Shown one piece after another: positions 25,601-33,575 of a DNA stretch of 64,000 bases. The stretch's first letter is position 1, and the number at the start of each line of letters is the position of its first letter. The stretch comes from Anaspis maculata (Eukaryota; Arthropoda; Insecta; Coleoptera; Scraptiidae), in assembly GCA_949128115.1 (NCBI GenBank), contig OX421962.1:43919745-43983744 (forward strand), read 5' to 3'. Below the pieces are notes generated by a model. The model had not been told where the DNA came from. It saw nothing but the letters and a program-made list of their open reading frames with translations, and made no database searches. The translations under genes and the position numbers were made by a program.

Positions 25601-28600
25601 GCCGGCTTCAACGTCCGTCTGACTTACGACGAGTTCATCCAGCTCTATAGGATCCTGCTGCCCAAAGGGTTGCTCAGCTCGCAGAACGACGTGAGGGACT
25701 TTCTGGCCACTCTCAATCTCGACAGGGACAACTACCAGTTGGGCAGCAGCAAAGTGTTCCTCCGGGAATCCGAGAAGCACAAGTTGGACTGCAAGCTGCA
25801 CCAGCAGATAATGGCCAGCATCGTGACATTGCAGAGATGGTTCAGGGTTTGCTTGGAACGACGAAGGTTTTTGAGAATAAAATCTGCGGTGATCACGATC
25901 CAGTCCTACTGCAGGATGTATTTGGTTCAGAGGTGCATCAAGCGGGCTGCAGCCGTTTTGAAGATTCAGAAGGCGTGGAGGGGGTATAAGTGCAGGCTGT
26001 GGTTACACAAACTGAGGATGGGCATAGTCATGTTCCAAGCTCACTGCAGGGGTTTGAAAGTACGCAAAACGTTGCCTGAACTTGAAGCTCAAAGTAGACT
26101 GCTCATCAAGAAACCACAGGTATTTACTTATTTTCTTAGTGAAGAAGTTGTATTCGATATTTTGCTTTTTTTCAGGTTTTAAGGGCAATGCACGCTAGGC
26201 CGTTGGGAGGTTCTGAAGAGTTGCTGAAAGAGCCAGATTCAGATGAGTAAGTCTTCCTTGTGATTTTGGATTCAATCAGTAGTTATATTGATTTTTTTTA
26301 TTATTTCATTAGGAGCAGTGGTTATCAGGAGGATGGTGACATGGACACTTCTCACAATAGATTGAGTTTAAGGTCAACTGTATCTTTGCCTGTGGTTACA
26401 AATGTTCACTCGTCGTCACCAAATTATTACAACTATCATCAAAATAACAGGTAAGACTTTGTTTAGCAGATTTTTATACTGTCTAATTTTTCACTGAAGT
26501 AACCGAAGAGTGATGAATGATGATTCATAACTATTAAGGTAAAAAAAGAAAAGGTATGGAAGTCCTTCATAGTTGATTATTGTTTGATCATTCTGTTCAC
26601 TCCCTGGGAGTATAACTATGTAATGAAGTGTATTATAATGAGTTGACACTATGCGATTTTGCTTAAGACTTCGCATTTGATTTGCAGCTCTCTTCAAAAT
26701 AAATAAAACGCATAAGGTGCATTTAGTCAGCTTATTTAGCCGCAAGTTTTAATTTTAGTTGCAAGCACAGCGCATTGGCTGTTATGAACCAGCCTCCTCA
26801 GAACATTCGTTGAGCGATGCAGCGCTTACGGCTAAAGTTGAAACTTGCGGCTAAATAAACTGACTGAACGCACCTATAATATTGGTCAAAAATCTGTCGT
26901 GGGCAACCCAATAGTTTTCCGTCGGTATCCAGCGACGTAGGCTATGATTTTGATCAAAGCATTTGCTTCAGGAAGAGGGATTTGATTGAAAAATTGTAAG
27001 AAAAACCTACCAGCATACCAGAAGGCAAAACTTTGAGCATACAATCACATCAGATAGCACTGTGGTTCAAGAAGTCACAGGGGGCTGCAGAACTTTCACC
27101 TGCAAAGAATTAGTTTATCTGCCGCCCTTCTCAGAAACCACCTCTCATCCACCTTCACAATGGCATGTTACCTGTTCACTGCAACAAAAAGTCAACTACA
27201 CCTTTTTCAACTGTAAATCAGAATGCGTCAGTTGTAATTCAGATTGGTCAATTGTAATTCAGGTTTCCTCAAAAAAGAGATGGAGAATCCGCGATTCCGC
27301 ACAGCTGTTTTCGGCACGTTCTGCGCACAGTGTGCCATGAGTGACCGCGCCATTTGTATTTACATTGCTCCGCCATGTTGAAAGTGCGTTTTATTTTTTG
27401 AATTTTAAAGCCAACCGTGCTGGGAAAGTCGCTAAAAAATGAATATTGCAAATGAATATTTCGCAGAGAAGAATTTGCCAGAGAGGCATTTGATGCGCGG
27501 ATACAACTATTTTTGTAATGGATATATCAAACGATATATGAACGTGCGCAGAAAGCACAGGTAAGTGCGTGTCCCAAGTTCCAGTTTTGATATTTTTCAT
27601 GGCGTATTATGGTCATCACTATAAATTTGAAGTGTTTGATTAAAAAATGTGGCCAAGTGTACCCTTGAAATAATAATAATGAATGAACTAAGCAGGAAGC
27701 TCTCTTCTATAACGCTGAAGGGCTTGGGGTTCTTTTTGCTTCTTCGAGTGTCACGTCGTATTTTATGGATCCATGCTTTCCTGACCCTCGGATCTGTAGC
27801 GAAACGATGTTGGGATACATTCGCTCTATAACTTGTGAACTTGCATAGTGGCACACAACATTTATTTTCAAATACCAATAATAACACCATCAAAACACAC
27901 GTTCGGCTTATGGAATCAGGGCAATGTTGGCACACTACGACTGCGACGATTTACTGCGCAATCGAACGTGACGTCACGGGCCAGAAAGAGACGCTCAATT
28001 TAGGAAACCTGTATTCAGATTGGTCCGTTGTAATTGAGAAAGCGTCAAGTGGAATTCAGAAAGCGTCAGGTGTATGTAATTCAGATTGGTCAATTGTAAT
28101 TCAGAGAGCGTCAGATGTAATTCAGAATCCTCTTTTCCACTTTTCCTATAAAGAAAAATGTTTCAACTCAGTCCATTCCTTCACGAGCTAGGAGGTTTCG
28201 AGTCTCTTTTTTTTGTAGGACACTTCAATTATTGGAAAACACTTATCCCAATACGCCGCTAGTGGTGGGTCATAATTTATGCTGCCTACTCCATCAGAAT
28301 TATTTATAATAGCTTTTGGTTGCGGTCGTGTTTCACCGGTGGCGGCACAAGCGGTGCATTCAGGCGATGAAAAGCGGTGGCGGCAATGTCTCGACGCTGG
28401 TTGTTGCGACGTCAGTCGGTGACAACACAAGCGGTGGCATTCAGGCGATGGGAGGCGGCGGTAGAATAGTCGGCATCCAGCTGAGCGCCGTAAGAAGCAG
28501 ACTGTTGTGAGAAAACGAACGGGTAACCTCCAAAACCACGTGATCCTGCGGTAGTTCCTGAAGAAAATGGTCGCGTATATGTGACTCCGCCATAGTGTAT

Positions 28601-31600
28601 AGGACTTTTATTTTTTCTTCTCGACTCAAAGCAAAACATTTCTTTACCAATAAAATTGCGACGTTTGTTACTTTTCAGCAATATTGTCGGTTGTTGCTCA
28701 GCTCTACAAAAGGTATAAGTTCTAGTGTTCGCAACCCTTCCTCGTTCCCCTACTCGTCGGTATAGTGCGCCGACTGTGTACGTACCGCTGTTCAATCAGC
28801 GTTCGTACCCACTCTTCAATTAGCCATGCCGTTCCCTATTCAACTCTTGTTGCAAACCTTTTTTTATATGATTTTTGTACAAAACGTGCCATGTTTTTGT
28901 TTCAGACTCGAAAATACGAAGAAAGAAGGCACCATTCTCGATTCGACCATCAAACGCACAATCAGCAAAACGCACAAAACGATTGACTATTCCGACCTAG
29001 AATTCCTGCCGCAGAGAAAGGGCAGCGACGACTCGCTAGGCTCCCAGCGCAGTTTCGAGTCCCAGCAGAGCTCCGACTCGCACTCGAGCGCCACCGTGCG
29101 CGAGCTCAATCGCCAAGACGCTCACGTGTCGACTCCGCTCAACAAACACGAACAATGGTCGTCGACGAGTAGCCGAAGCGAAGCAGATTCCGAACCAGGC
29201 ACCACACACTCGGCGCCGCCGGCCATAGGCGAAAAATACCCGTCGTACAGCTCGTTCTCGTCACAAGAGGAAGTTTTCTCGCACACGCCAAAGGTCCAGC
29301 TCACTCGTTCGCCCGCCGTGCTCACTTGGGCCAGCGGCTCCGGAAAACGATTGAACATCGTCGAGAACCGCAACGAGGGCTTGAAGAGCTTGCCACCAGT
29401 GAGAAGACCACACCGAGATCTTACCAGGCTTGAACAGGACGTATACTATGCGTACGATCACACGCCGAACAAGCTTGAACAGATTCTGGGCAAGCCAGAA
29501 GCACCGGTGCGCAGTATCAGGAAATCGAAGCGAGGGCACGTTAAAAGCTTAGGCGAAGAGGTCACGGACTCAGCTGGCATGATTGATAAGAATGTCATGC
29601 TGGGAACGATCGAGGAGGCGAAAGCTTTACATCCGGAAGTGCTCTACAGGAAAGATTTAGAAGCCAGCAAACCGTCGCTGACGCCGAAAAGGCAGAGGAA
29701 TATTCGTTTGGATCTGAGGCGTAGGAATAGCGACCCGGCTGCTACTAAAGCCAGTTTGGTCAATGAACATCCAAGTGGAGGAGAGACGCCGCCTAAACCT
29801 ACGACACAGCAGGACGAGTTGACGTGGCGCAACACGAATTCGTTCACCATGGCTGGGCATCTCTTTAGAAAAATCCATCGTATTTCTAAAGAAGACCTTT
29901 GTGCATTCTGCAATGGCAAAATGGACCCTTTTATTACGCACGTCTACAAGTGTTCATACTGTAAAAAATCATTTCATACCAAGTGCATACAGAACAAGAG
30001 CGTTTTACAAATGCCTTGCGATCAGCAAAGCTCCAGCGCGGATAGCGGCAAGGGCGGGAGAAGAAAACATCGGAAGTATTCACGCACGCAGTACGACTTG
30101 CGCAAACCCGAAGACGGCAAATTCAACTTGACTGGCACGTCAGAATTCACCGATCGTACCGATCAAATCATAACCGGAGCTGAAGAACTCACGTTGATGC
30201 AACAGTTCATCACCGATAAAATAATGAAGATCGAAAACGAAGTTCCGGATCCCGGCGAAGTCGACAGGCTGTTCAAGCAAGCGCTCAGGGAATTCAAAGA
30301 CAATCTCGTGCAGATCTACAGTGCCGCTTCCAAGCACGGTTTTGAAGCTGGTTGTATCAGGTACCGTGATTTGATCACGATTTTCATGCAGGCCATGGAA
30401 ACCGTGAGTCAGCGAGAGCAAAAAGAGAACGACAAGGATTTTCCCGTTACGATGGGCGTCAACGCTTTCCGCGGCTTCATGAACGAGTTCATGTCGACCA
30501 GAGCCGAAGAAAAACCGAGCAAGACGAAACGGAAAAAGGAGAAGAAACGCAAGGTGGAAACGATCAAGTACAAGGGACACACGTTCCTGTTGACAATCAT
30601 CAATATACCGACGGCGTGTGAGATTTGTAATTCTTTCTTCATGTGGCCAATTGAGAGGGGACTTGTGTGCCAATCGTGCAAGCTGACTTGTCATAAAAAA
30701 TGTTACAACAATGCCAGCGTGTGCGTAAAAGAACAGGGAATGCAGGACAGCCACAGATTGTTCAGCGTTCCCCTGGCCACGCTTATAACCGAAGACAACA
30801 AAATTCCATTGGTCATTGAAAAACTCCTGCGCACCATAGAACTGCGTGGTCTGTACACCGAAGGAATCTACCGCAAATCGGGCGTCAGTTCGAAAATCAA
30901 AGAGCTCAAAGTTAGGCTAGACGAAAACCAAGATGAGGTTGACTTCGAAAAGTACCAAGTCCACGTGCTCGCTTCCGTACTCAAGAGTTTCCTGCGCGAA
31001 ATGCCGGAGCCGCTTCTCACTTTCGACTGTTACGAAAATTTTATAACCGCGGCGAACCTGGACGATGCTCAAGACCGCGTCACAACGCTGTACGATATCC
31101 TGAAGAAACTGCCCCCTGCCAATTACGACTTGATGGAAAGGCTAGTGTTTCACTTGGCAATGGTCGCGAGAAACGAAGAAGTAAACAGGATGAGCGCTGC
31201 GTCACTTGCCATAGTTTTCGCACCTTGCGTGCTCAGAACAAACAAGGTCGTACCTGCGCAGGACAGTCTTCAAGACATCGGCAGTCAAACGCAGTGCATC
31301 GAGACCATCATCAGAGAACAACTCAGGAAAGTCCGCAACACTCTGGACGACATTGATACGTTGGACACCGCTTGTCAGGCCGCAACCAACAGGCTGTCGT
31401 CGTTGCGCAGTTCGAAAGTCTTCAGTCCAGATGAATTCGCTCCGGCCAATCAATCGAATCAACAGCAGACTGACGACGAGGAACACTTGCTCGTCGATCA
31501 CATCCAAGAAATTCAAAAAGAGAAGGAACACCTGACTTCCACGCTTCCAACGCTGACCCATGCGATGTCCGACGACGATATGTTGTCTACAGACGGCGAT

Positions 31601-31780
31601 GGCAGTTTGGACGACATCTCTTGCATAGCCGAACACAAGAGGGCGCGTGCGCCAGTCGTGCGGTCCATTTCAGGTGGCGATACAGCTTCTTCTGCTGCCC
31701 TCCTCCCGAAATTAAAAAGACAATTGTCTTCAGAAGTCAGTGTCAAAGTCGAAGACTGCGAGGACCCTATCATGGTGTAA
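4400..31780 (+). CDS. Myo9: Unconventional myosin IX (motor with C-terminal RhoGAP), eight coding exons
   Basis: Join 4400-4645, 16291-16920, 16976-17871, 22213-22617, 25279-26119, 26176-26246, 26313-26450, 28906-31780: about 2033 residues, close to vertebrate MYO9B length. All junctions are GT-AG and keep frame. Domains in order: Ras-association fold (about 10-105), motor (about 130-890) with P-loop [10 protein letters not shown] near 229, switch [11 protein letters not shown] near 282 and switch II DIFGFE near 511, a basic loop-2 insert (about 726-785), four IQ-like motifs (about 900-990), C1 zinc fingers (about 1394-1446 and 1633-1681) and RhoGAP (about 1694-1860) with arginine-finger motif GIYRKSG near 1731. 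In the known family this protein moves on actin and stimulates GTP hydrolysis by Rho. No frameshift or in-frame stop was found. The ATG at 4400 is followed by a second ATG codon; either could start. Confidence 0.93.
4979..4986 (+). repeat. Left target-site duplication of the hAT element
   Basis: GCTGCTTG here is repeated exactly at 9030-9037. An 8-bp duplication is characteristic of hAT insertion. Confidence 0.9.
4987..9029 (+). mobile_element. Apparently complete hAT-superfamily DNA transposon (4043 bp)
   Basis: The terminal inverted repeats begin CAGGGGCGGATGGGC at 4987 and end with its exact reverse complement at 9029; imperfect pairing extends inwards through an ACCGGGAAATTT core. Both ends abut the 8-bp duplication GCTGCTTG. 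The element carries one transposase gene in the same orientation as Myo9. The perfect duplication and open reading frame suggest recent insertion. Confidence 0.93.
5795..8703 (+). CDS. hAT transposase (ZMYM1-like, TTF-type zinc finger), one intron
   Basis: Join 5795-7008 and 7083-8703, about 944 residues. The 74-bp intron has GT-AG ends and splicing gives IRYVYN across the join. The N-terminus is basic and then acidic (probably disordered). It is followed by a TTF-type zinc-finger region (F-x-YHPKIP ... LFCTVCLAY ... H), a region with DSTQDIS and TDGAANMQG, which match the conserved hAT catalytic-core blocks, then [11 protein letters not shown], and finally the dimerisation domain with [20 protein letters not shown]. 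The start is the first ATG in frame; the frame is open further upstream but without an ATG. Expected role: cut-and-paste transposition by binding the element's ends. No disabling mutation was seen, though activity is unproven. Confidence 0.88.
9030..9037 (+). repeat. Right target-site duplication of the hAT element
   Basis: GCTGCTTG, identical to 4979-4986. Confidence 0.9.
9063..12310. mobile_element. Foldback element interrupted by a second foldback element
   Basis: It starts with TA/CAGGTGTCCCGGAAT at 9061 and ends with the matching reverse complement and TA at 12311-12312. Its arms pair (about 9063-9560 with 9650-10036 plus 12240-12310). The right arm is split between 10036 and 12240 by the element at 10039-12237. 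No transposase ORF is present. Confidence 0.85.
10039..12237. mobile_element. 2.2-kb foldback element with tandem sub-repeats in each arm
   Basis: It starts TA/CAGGGTGATTCACGACT and ends with GAATCACCCTG/TA. The two halves are reverse complements around about 11140. Each arm is built from about three diverged tandem units of roughly 300-330 bp: the ACGGTCCTGGAT marker recurs near 11344, 11662 and 11982 in the right half, and its complement near 10283, 10612 and 10915 in the left half. It inserted at a TA inside the element at 9063-12310. Confidence 0.85.
12313..12940. mobile_element. 628-bp foldback element abutting the previous one
   Basis: It starts CAGGATGGTCCAG directly after the TA that closes the previous element and ends CCACCCTG before TA at 12941. 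The arms (12313-12560 and about 12700-12940) are reverse complements. It shares its left TA with the neighbouring element. Confidence 0.82.
12943..13844. other. AT-rich intronic stretch
   Basis: No gene, clear repeat or mobile element was recognised apart from homopolymer runs such as the C-run near 13068. Confidence 0.5.
13845..14023. mobile_element. About 180-bp MITE with 40-bp inverted repeats
   Basis: The left arm (13845-13886, beginning GAGCCGCTATTCTTGAATCG) pairs almost perfectly with 13983-14023. The interior is AT-rich and non-coding. The target duplication could not be defined. Confidence 0.75.
14024..14729. other. Intronic stretch with a GC-rich patch at 14060-14240
   Basis: A local GC-rich patch with a GGCCGGCC palindrome region near 14150-14190 stands out from the AT-rich flanks. 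The ORF on it (14060-14296, minus) shows no domain. Nothing else was recognised. Confidence 0.4.
14730..14841. mobile_element. Short palindromic MITE
   Basis: Sequence 14730-14775 (with CTGCCTAGCTACCGACAC) is mirrored at 14790-14841, leaving a loop of about 14 bp that itself contains AAGTGTCGAC repeats. Confidence 0.7.
14842..15149. other. AT-rich intronic stretch
   Basis: Nothing recognised. Confidence 0.4.
15150..16167. mobile_element. 1.0-kb degenerate foldback element
   Basis: It begins TA/CAGGGTGTTTCCAA and ends TTGGAACATTCTG/TA. The interior (15310-15410) resembles 9420-9510 of the element at 9063, and 15905-16040 resembles its opposite arm, so it is an older relative. It ends only about 120 bp before Myo9 exon 2. 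Confidence 0.7.
16291..16920 (+). CDS. Myo9: Myo9 coding exon 2 (end of RA domain, start of motor)
   Basis: Acceptor TTCCACGCAG before 16291, donor GTAAAT at 16921; 210 codons, phase 0 at both ends. It carries the start of the motor, the P-loop [10 protein letters not shown] (from about 16729) and switch [11 protein letters not shown], i.e. the ATP-binding site. GC content is far above the surrounding introns. Confidence 0.95.
16976..17871 (+). CDS. Myo9: Myo9 coding exon 3 (motor core)
   Basis: It follows a 55-bp intron (16921-16975) and ends in phase 2 at donor GTAAGT (17872). It encodes the upper and lower 50-kDa parts of the motor with switch [11 protein letters not shown] and the relay segment [20 protein letters not shown]. 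Confidence 0.95.
18300..18400. repeat. AAT microsatellite plus flanking dispersed repeat
   Basis: About nine AAT units are followed by a sequence with CTTTATT, TTCAGCTTGG and TTCAGCTGTTCTT. The same arrangement occurs at 42320-42410, which suggests the 3' end of a reverse-oriented non-LTR element or SINE. Confidence 0.5.
19625..19748. mobile_element. 124-bp palindromic MITE
   Basis: Arms of about 47 bp containing ACTTGCGGTAGGCTGTGGCC and its complement flank a short unique loop. A second copy, missing its outer left end, is at 19891-20008. Confidence 0.7.
19891..20008. mobile_element. Second copy of the 124-bp palindromic MITE
   Basis: Nearly identical to 19625-19748 in the same orientation, 143 bp further on. 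Confidence 0.7.
20012..20213. mobile_element. 200-bp palindromic MITE
   Basis: Left arm 20012-20066 and right arm 20158-20213 are imperfect reverse complements sharing GAGTGAGTCATTCACATCC-like sequence. Confidence 0.65.
20391..20828. mobile_element. 438-bp MITE with inverted terminal repeats
   Basis: The ends CGTTTCTATCGCAGCTTTCG (20391) and its complement (to 20828) are matched over about 25 bp with one difference. A copy of CCATCAACCA lies on both sides, but the exact target duplication is uncertain. An ORF of 118 residues (20534-20890) runs through it without recognisable domains. Confidence 0.65.
21392..21530. mobile_element. Small MITE
   Basis: The ends GCGTTTACACGGACGGTTT and its near-complement (one mismatch) are about 100 bp apart. 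The interior is non-coding. Confidence 0.6.
22213..22617 (+). CDS. Myo9: Myo9 coding exon 4 (motor, lower 50-kDa domain)
   Basis: Acceptor CTTCCAG before 22213. The first base completes the split codon so the join reads [18 protein letters not shown], the strut region of myosin motors. It ends in phase 2 (donor GTTAGT at 22618) and joins exon 5 as NIIR-KNKSF. Confidence 0.93.
22618..25278 (+). other. Myo9 intron 4 (2.7 kb)
   Basis: Contains the MITE at 23094-23411 and an isolated CACAGGGTGATTCAC end at 23417. The rest is AT-rich and non-coding; no intervening exon is needed because exons 4 and 5 join in frame. Confidence 0.8.
23094..23411. mobile_element. 318-bp MITE, CAGGGTG family
   Basis: TA/CAGGGTGTCTCCCTTAAAG at the left and the matching complement ending GACACCCTG/TA at the right, with arms of about 70 bp. 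An unpaired CAGGGTGATTCACAAATGG end starts a few bases further on. Confidence 0.8.
25279..26119 (+). CDS. Myo9: Myo9 coding exon 5 (loop 2, converter, IQ motifs)
   Basis: Acceptor CCTCACAG before 25279, donor GTATTT at 26120. It begins with the lysine- and arginine-rich loop-2 extension typical of class IX, then FIRCIKSN and [17 protein letters not shown] of the motor, and four IQ-like repeats binding light chains (for example [16 protein letters not shown] and [14 protein letters not shown]). Open frame upstream to 25172 is intronic. Confidence 0.94.
26176..26246 (+). CDS. Myo9: Myo9 coding exon 6 (71 bp)
   Basis: Acceptor TTTTCAG before 26176 and donor GTAAGT at 26247. It encodes [20 protein letters not shown] and a few acidic residues in the tail linker. 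Phase 0 in, phase 2 out. Confidence 0.85.
26313..26450 (+). CDS. Myo9: Myo9 coding exon 7 (138 bp)
   Basis: Acceptor TTCATTAG before 26313, donor GTAAGA at 26451. Serine- and asparagine-rich linker starting [10 protein letters not shown]; no domain. Phase fits exons 6 and 8. Confidence 0.8.
26713..26875. mobile_element. 163-bp MITE
   Basis: AGGTGCATTTAGTCAG at the left and the complement of AGGTGCGTTCAGTCAG at the right, continuing with TTATTTAGCCGCAAG on both arms (about 34 bp, three mismatches). Confidence 0.7.
27439..27562 (+). other. Orphan exon-like ORF of about 41 codons
   Basis: It opens at an ATG preceded by an in-frame stop, reads [20 protein letters not shown] and continues with aromatic and basic residues, and ends at a strong donor-like CACAG/GTAAGTG. 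No partner exon was found and no family is recognised. It could be a first exon of an unmapped transcript or chance. Confidence 0.25.
27597..27935 (-). pseudogene. THAP zinc-finger fragment
   Basis: The 112-residue minus-strand ORF contains [20 protein letters not shown] followed by [17 protein letters not shown], the N-terminal half of a THAP DNA-binding domain (Cys-x-Cys pair, HRF, the conserved Trp). The expected downstream Cys-x2-His pair is absent from the ORF. THAP domains occur in P-element-like transposases and in proteins derived from them. It could be a broken transposon or one exon of a nested gene; the frame is open, so the break is inferred only from the missing half. Confidence 0.5.
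28320..28560 (+). other. GC-rich segment with a repeated GGCGGCACAAGCGGTG-like motif
   Basis: GGTGGCGGCACAAGCGGTGC and CATTCAGGCGATG recur twice in about 120 bp. No protein domain is recognised. It could be a small tandem repeat or a CpG-rich regulatory segment. Confidence 0.35.
28826..28905 (+). other. Possible alternative 5' end of the last Myo9 exon
   Basis: The reading frame of exon 8 stays open upstream through the acceptor to an ATG at 28826, adding a hydrophobic start ([17 protein letters not shown]). This might mark an alternative transcript carrying only the C1 and RhoGAP tail. It is equally compatible with chance read-through of a pyrimidine tract. Confidence 0.2.
28906..31780 (+). 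CDS. Myo9: Myo9 coding exon 8 (C1-C1-RhoGAP tail)
   Basis: Acceptor TTTGTTTCAG before 28906; stop TAA at 31778-31780. This single 2.9-kb exon encodes a serine-rich linker, a first C1 zinc finger ([20 protein letters not shown] region, near 29858-30018), a coiled, charged segment, a second C1 (GHTFLL...CEIC...CHKKC, near 30578-30720) and the RhoGAP domain (about 30760-31255) with arginine finger in GIYRKSG and the conserved [12 protein letters not shown] segment. The C-terminus has a glutamine- and acid-rich tail. Codon use is GC-richer than the flanks. Confidence 0.95.
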
Positions 31781-33113
31781 ATTAAGTGTAAATATTTACG
31801 GGAACAAAATGTAAGTATTTCAAAGAAAACAAATTATATTTTTTGACGTCCCCCGTTATTATTTTCTGTAAAGTGATATAGGTGTATATGACATTTTAAA
31901 TTGATGCGACATGTCTCCATACTTAAAATTTAGGATGAACCAGAAAGAAAAGAGAACACAGTTGTGATTCATTGTATAGGGCAGGGTAACTGTTTGCTAG
32001 TAAAGGGAACATTTTTTACGTTTTAGACTTACTGTAACTAAAACGCTTATTATTGACTACGGTTGCGAAAATGTTTGCGGCGGTATTTGCCTCTCTAAAA
32101 GAAACATGTTTAAAATGGAATACTCGTGTTGGTGTATTTGTACTTCTGATAAACATTTTCGAATTATACTGATGTAAAACTTCGTTTTTTAAGTGACATG
32201 ATGAAATAATGATGGAAATCCGCGAAGGTTCTCACTAGTTCCCGCGCCAACTAACACAATACTCATTTCGTTAATTTCCAGCTGTCGTAAAGTAAAACCA
32301 AAGCAATATTAATTAAATATAATAAGTAATAAGAAATTTTCTTTTCTTTTTTTTTTCTTTTTTCGTTTGTTTGGAGTATGTGCAATGTTTTTCGCGCCCG
32401 AAAATCCTCGAGCTAGATATTTATTACTTAATATTTATTATGACTATTGGAGATGTGAAAGAAAAAATTTATGTACCATTGTTACATATTACGCAATTAT
32501 TAAATAAACAATATATAATATAATAGTTATATACAATATATTTTTAGTATCTAAATTAACTTATTCTGTCATTAATGATAATAATAATAACTTGAAAGAT
32601 CGATCATCACAATTCGGTTCCTTTTCACAGGAGTCCTTACTAAGTCATATTTTATCATTATTATCGTTTTTATTATTGTTAAACGAAATGTTAGCATTTG
32701 TTGTTTGAATGCGTCGTCAGTCATGGAAATTTAACCATGCTTTTATTATTTCGTAGTTTAGATTATTAACATTTTTTCTTTTAACATTATTTGGCGGAAA
32801 CTCATCTTCCAACGCACACGCTCTTAAGTTTAAAAAAAAAAGAATAGCGAACGTTGAAACTTTCATTCCACGAGTTGATTAATTCTAAGACAGCATTCCT
32901 CCTGCATTTCATTTTATATTCTGAAAACTCGACGTTGCCAATGTAATAAGGCATTTTATTTTTCAGAAAGTGACTGAACTAAGTATTGTAGTTTTCCTCA
33001 TAAATGTTGGTTAATTAAACGTTTATATTGAAATTGAACTATACCAAATGTTAACAATAATGACACAATTGTTTATATATAAATATACATAATATTGATG
33101 ATTTGTAAATAAA
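31781..33113 (+). other. Probable Myo9 3' untranslated region
   Basis: AT-rich sequence after the Myo9 stop with AATAAA signals at 32503-32508 and 33108-33113. No other gene is seen. Which signal is used cannot be told from sequence. Confidence 0.5.
32503..32508 (+). terminator. Polyadenylation signal candidate for Myo9
   Basis: AATAAA about 720 bp after the stop, in a strongly AT-rich context. A second candidate lies at 33108. Confidence 0.4.
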
Positions 33114-33189
33114 ACATTCAACATTAACAGTTCTTGATTAGCTTGTTTTTTTGTGCTTTGGTTTTTCGGGTGTTGTAAACCCTTCCTAT

Positions 33190-33430
33190 TTGGGAAACAT
33201 AGATACCCGTGCATGAAAAACGGCTAGAGCTGTAGCAAATTCTTGAGCACGGTATTTGACAGCTAATGCTTTTATGAATGAGATACTCGACATGTGTACC
33301 TACTATTGATCAACGTACACCACATCGATATCTCTTTTTGCTGAGGAGTTATCCCGAGTACGGACAGACGGACGGACAAAGTGAAGCTAAAAGCTCCTTT
33401 TTCCTATTTTTCGGGAAAGTGCGCTAAAGA
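33190..33430 (-). repeat. Dispersed repeat, inverted relative to a copy near 48.9 kb
   Basis: The segment around TACACCACATCGATATCTCT, GAGGAGTTATCCCG and GGACAGACGGACGGACAAAG matches the reverse complement of 48890-49060, including the short GACG-type tandem run. A family of at least two copies; type unknown. Confidence 0.65.
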
Positions 33431-33575
33431 GTTATACGTTTCCTAGAAATCAGTGTTTTTATTTCTGAAATTTAAACATTACAGTTTCCGATGCTAATAA
33501 TCTAGCAATTGATGCGTTATAAAAGAAAACATTAAAAATAAAAAATAAAGAAACCGGCCATATAAGCGTCAATTT

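Larger units (their letters stand above)
27200..28125. repeat. Dispersed short motif cluster around a possible inserted element
   Basis: AGATTGGTCAATTGTAATTC occurs at 27240 and again near 28082, with a variant at 28017; related GCGTCAG-TGTAATTCAG units surround them. Between them, CAGGTTTCCT (27260) and AGGAAACCTG (28002) are inverted, so 27260-28011 may be an insertion into this repeat. Confidence 0.45.
26451..28905 (+). other. Myo9 intron 7 (2.5 kb)
   Basis: Contains a MITE (26713-26875), a recurring ATTGGTCAATTG motif (27200-28120), a THAP-like fragment on the minus strand, an orphan exon-like ORF and a GC-rich segment at 28320-28560 just upstream of the last exon. Confidence 0.75.

Noticed and set aside
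28412..31773. Minus-strand ORFs of up to 204 residues over the last Myo9 exon
   Set aside because: Antisense of the C1-RhoGAP coding exon; no recognisable domains.
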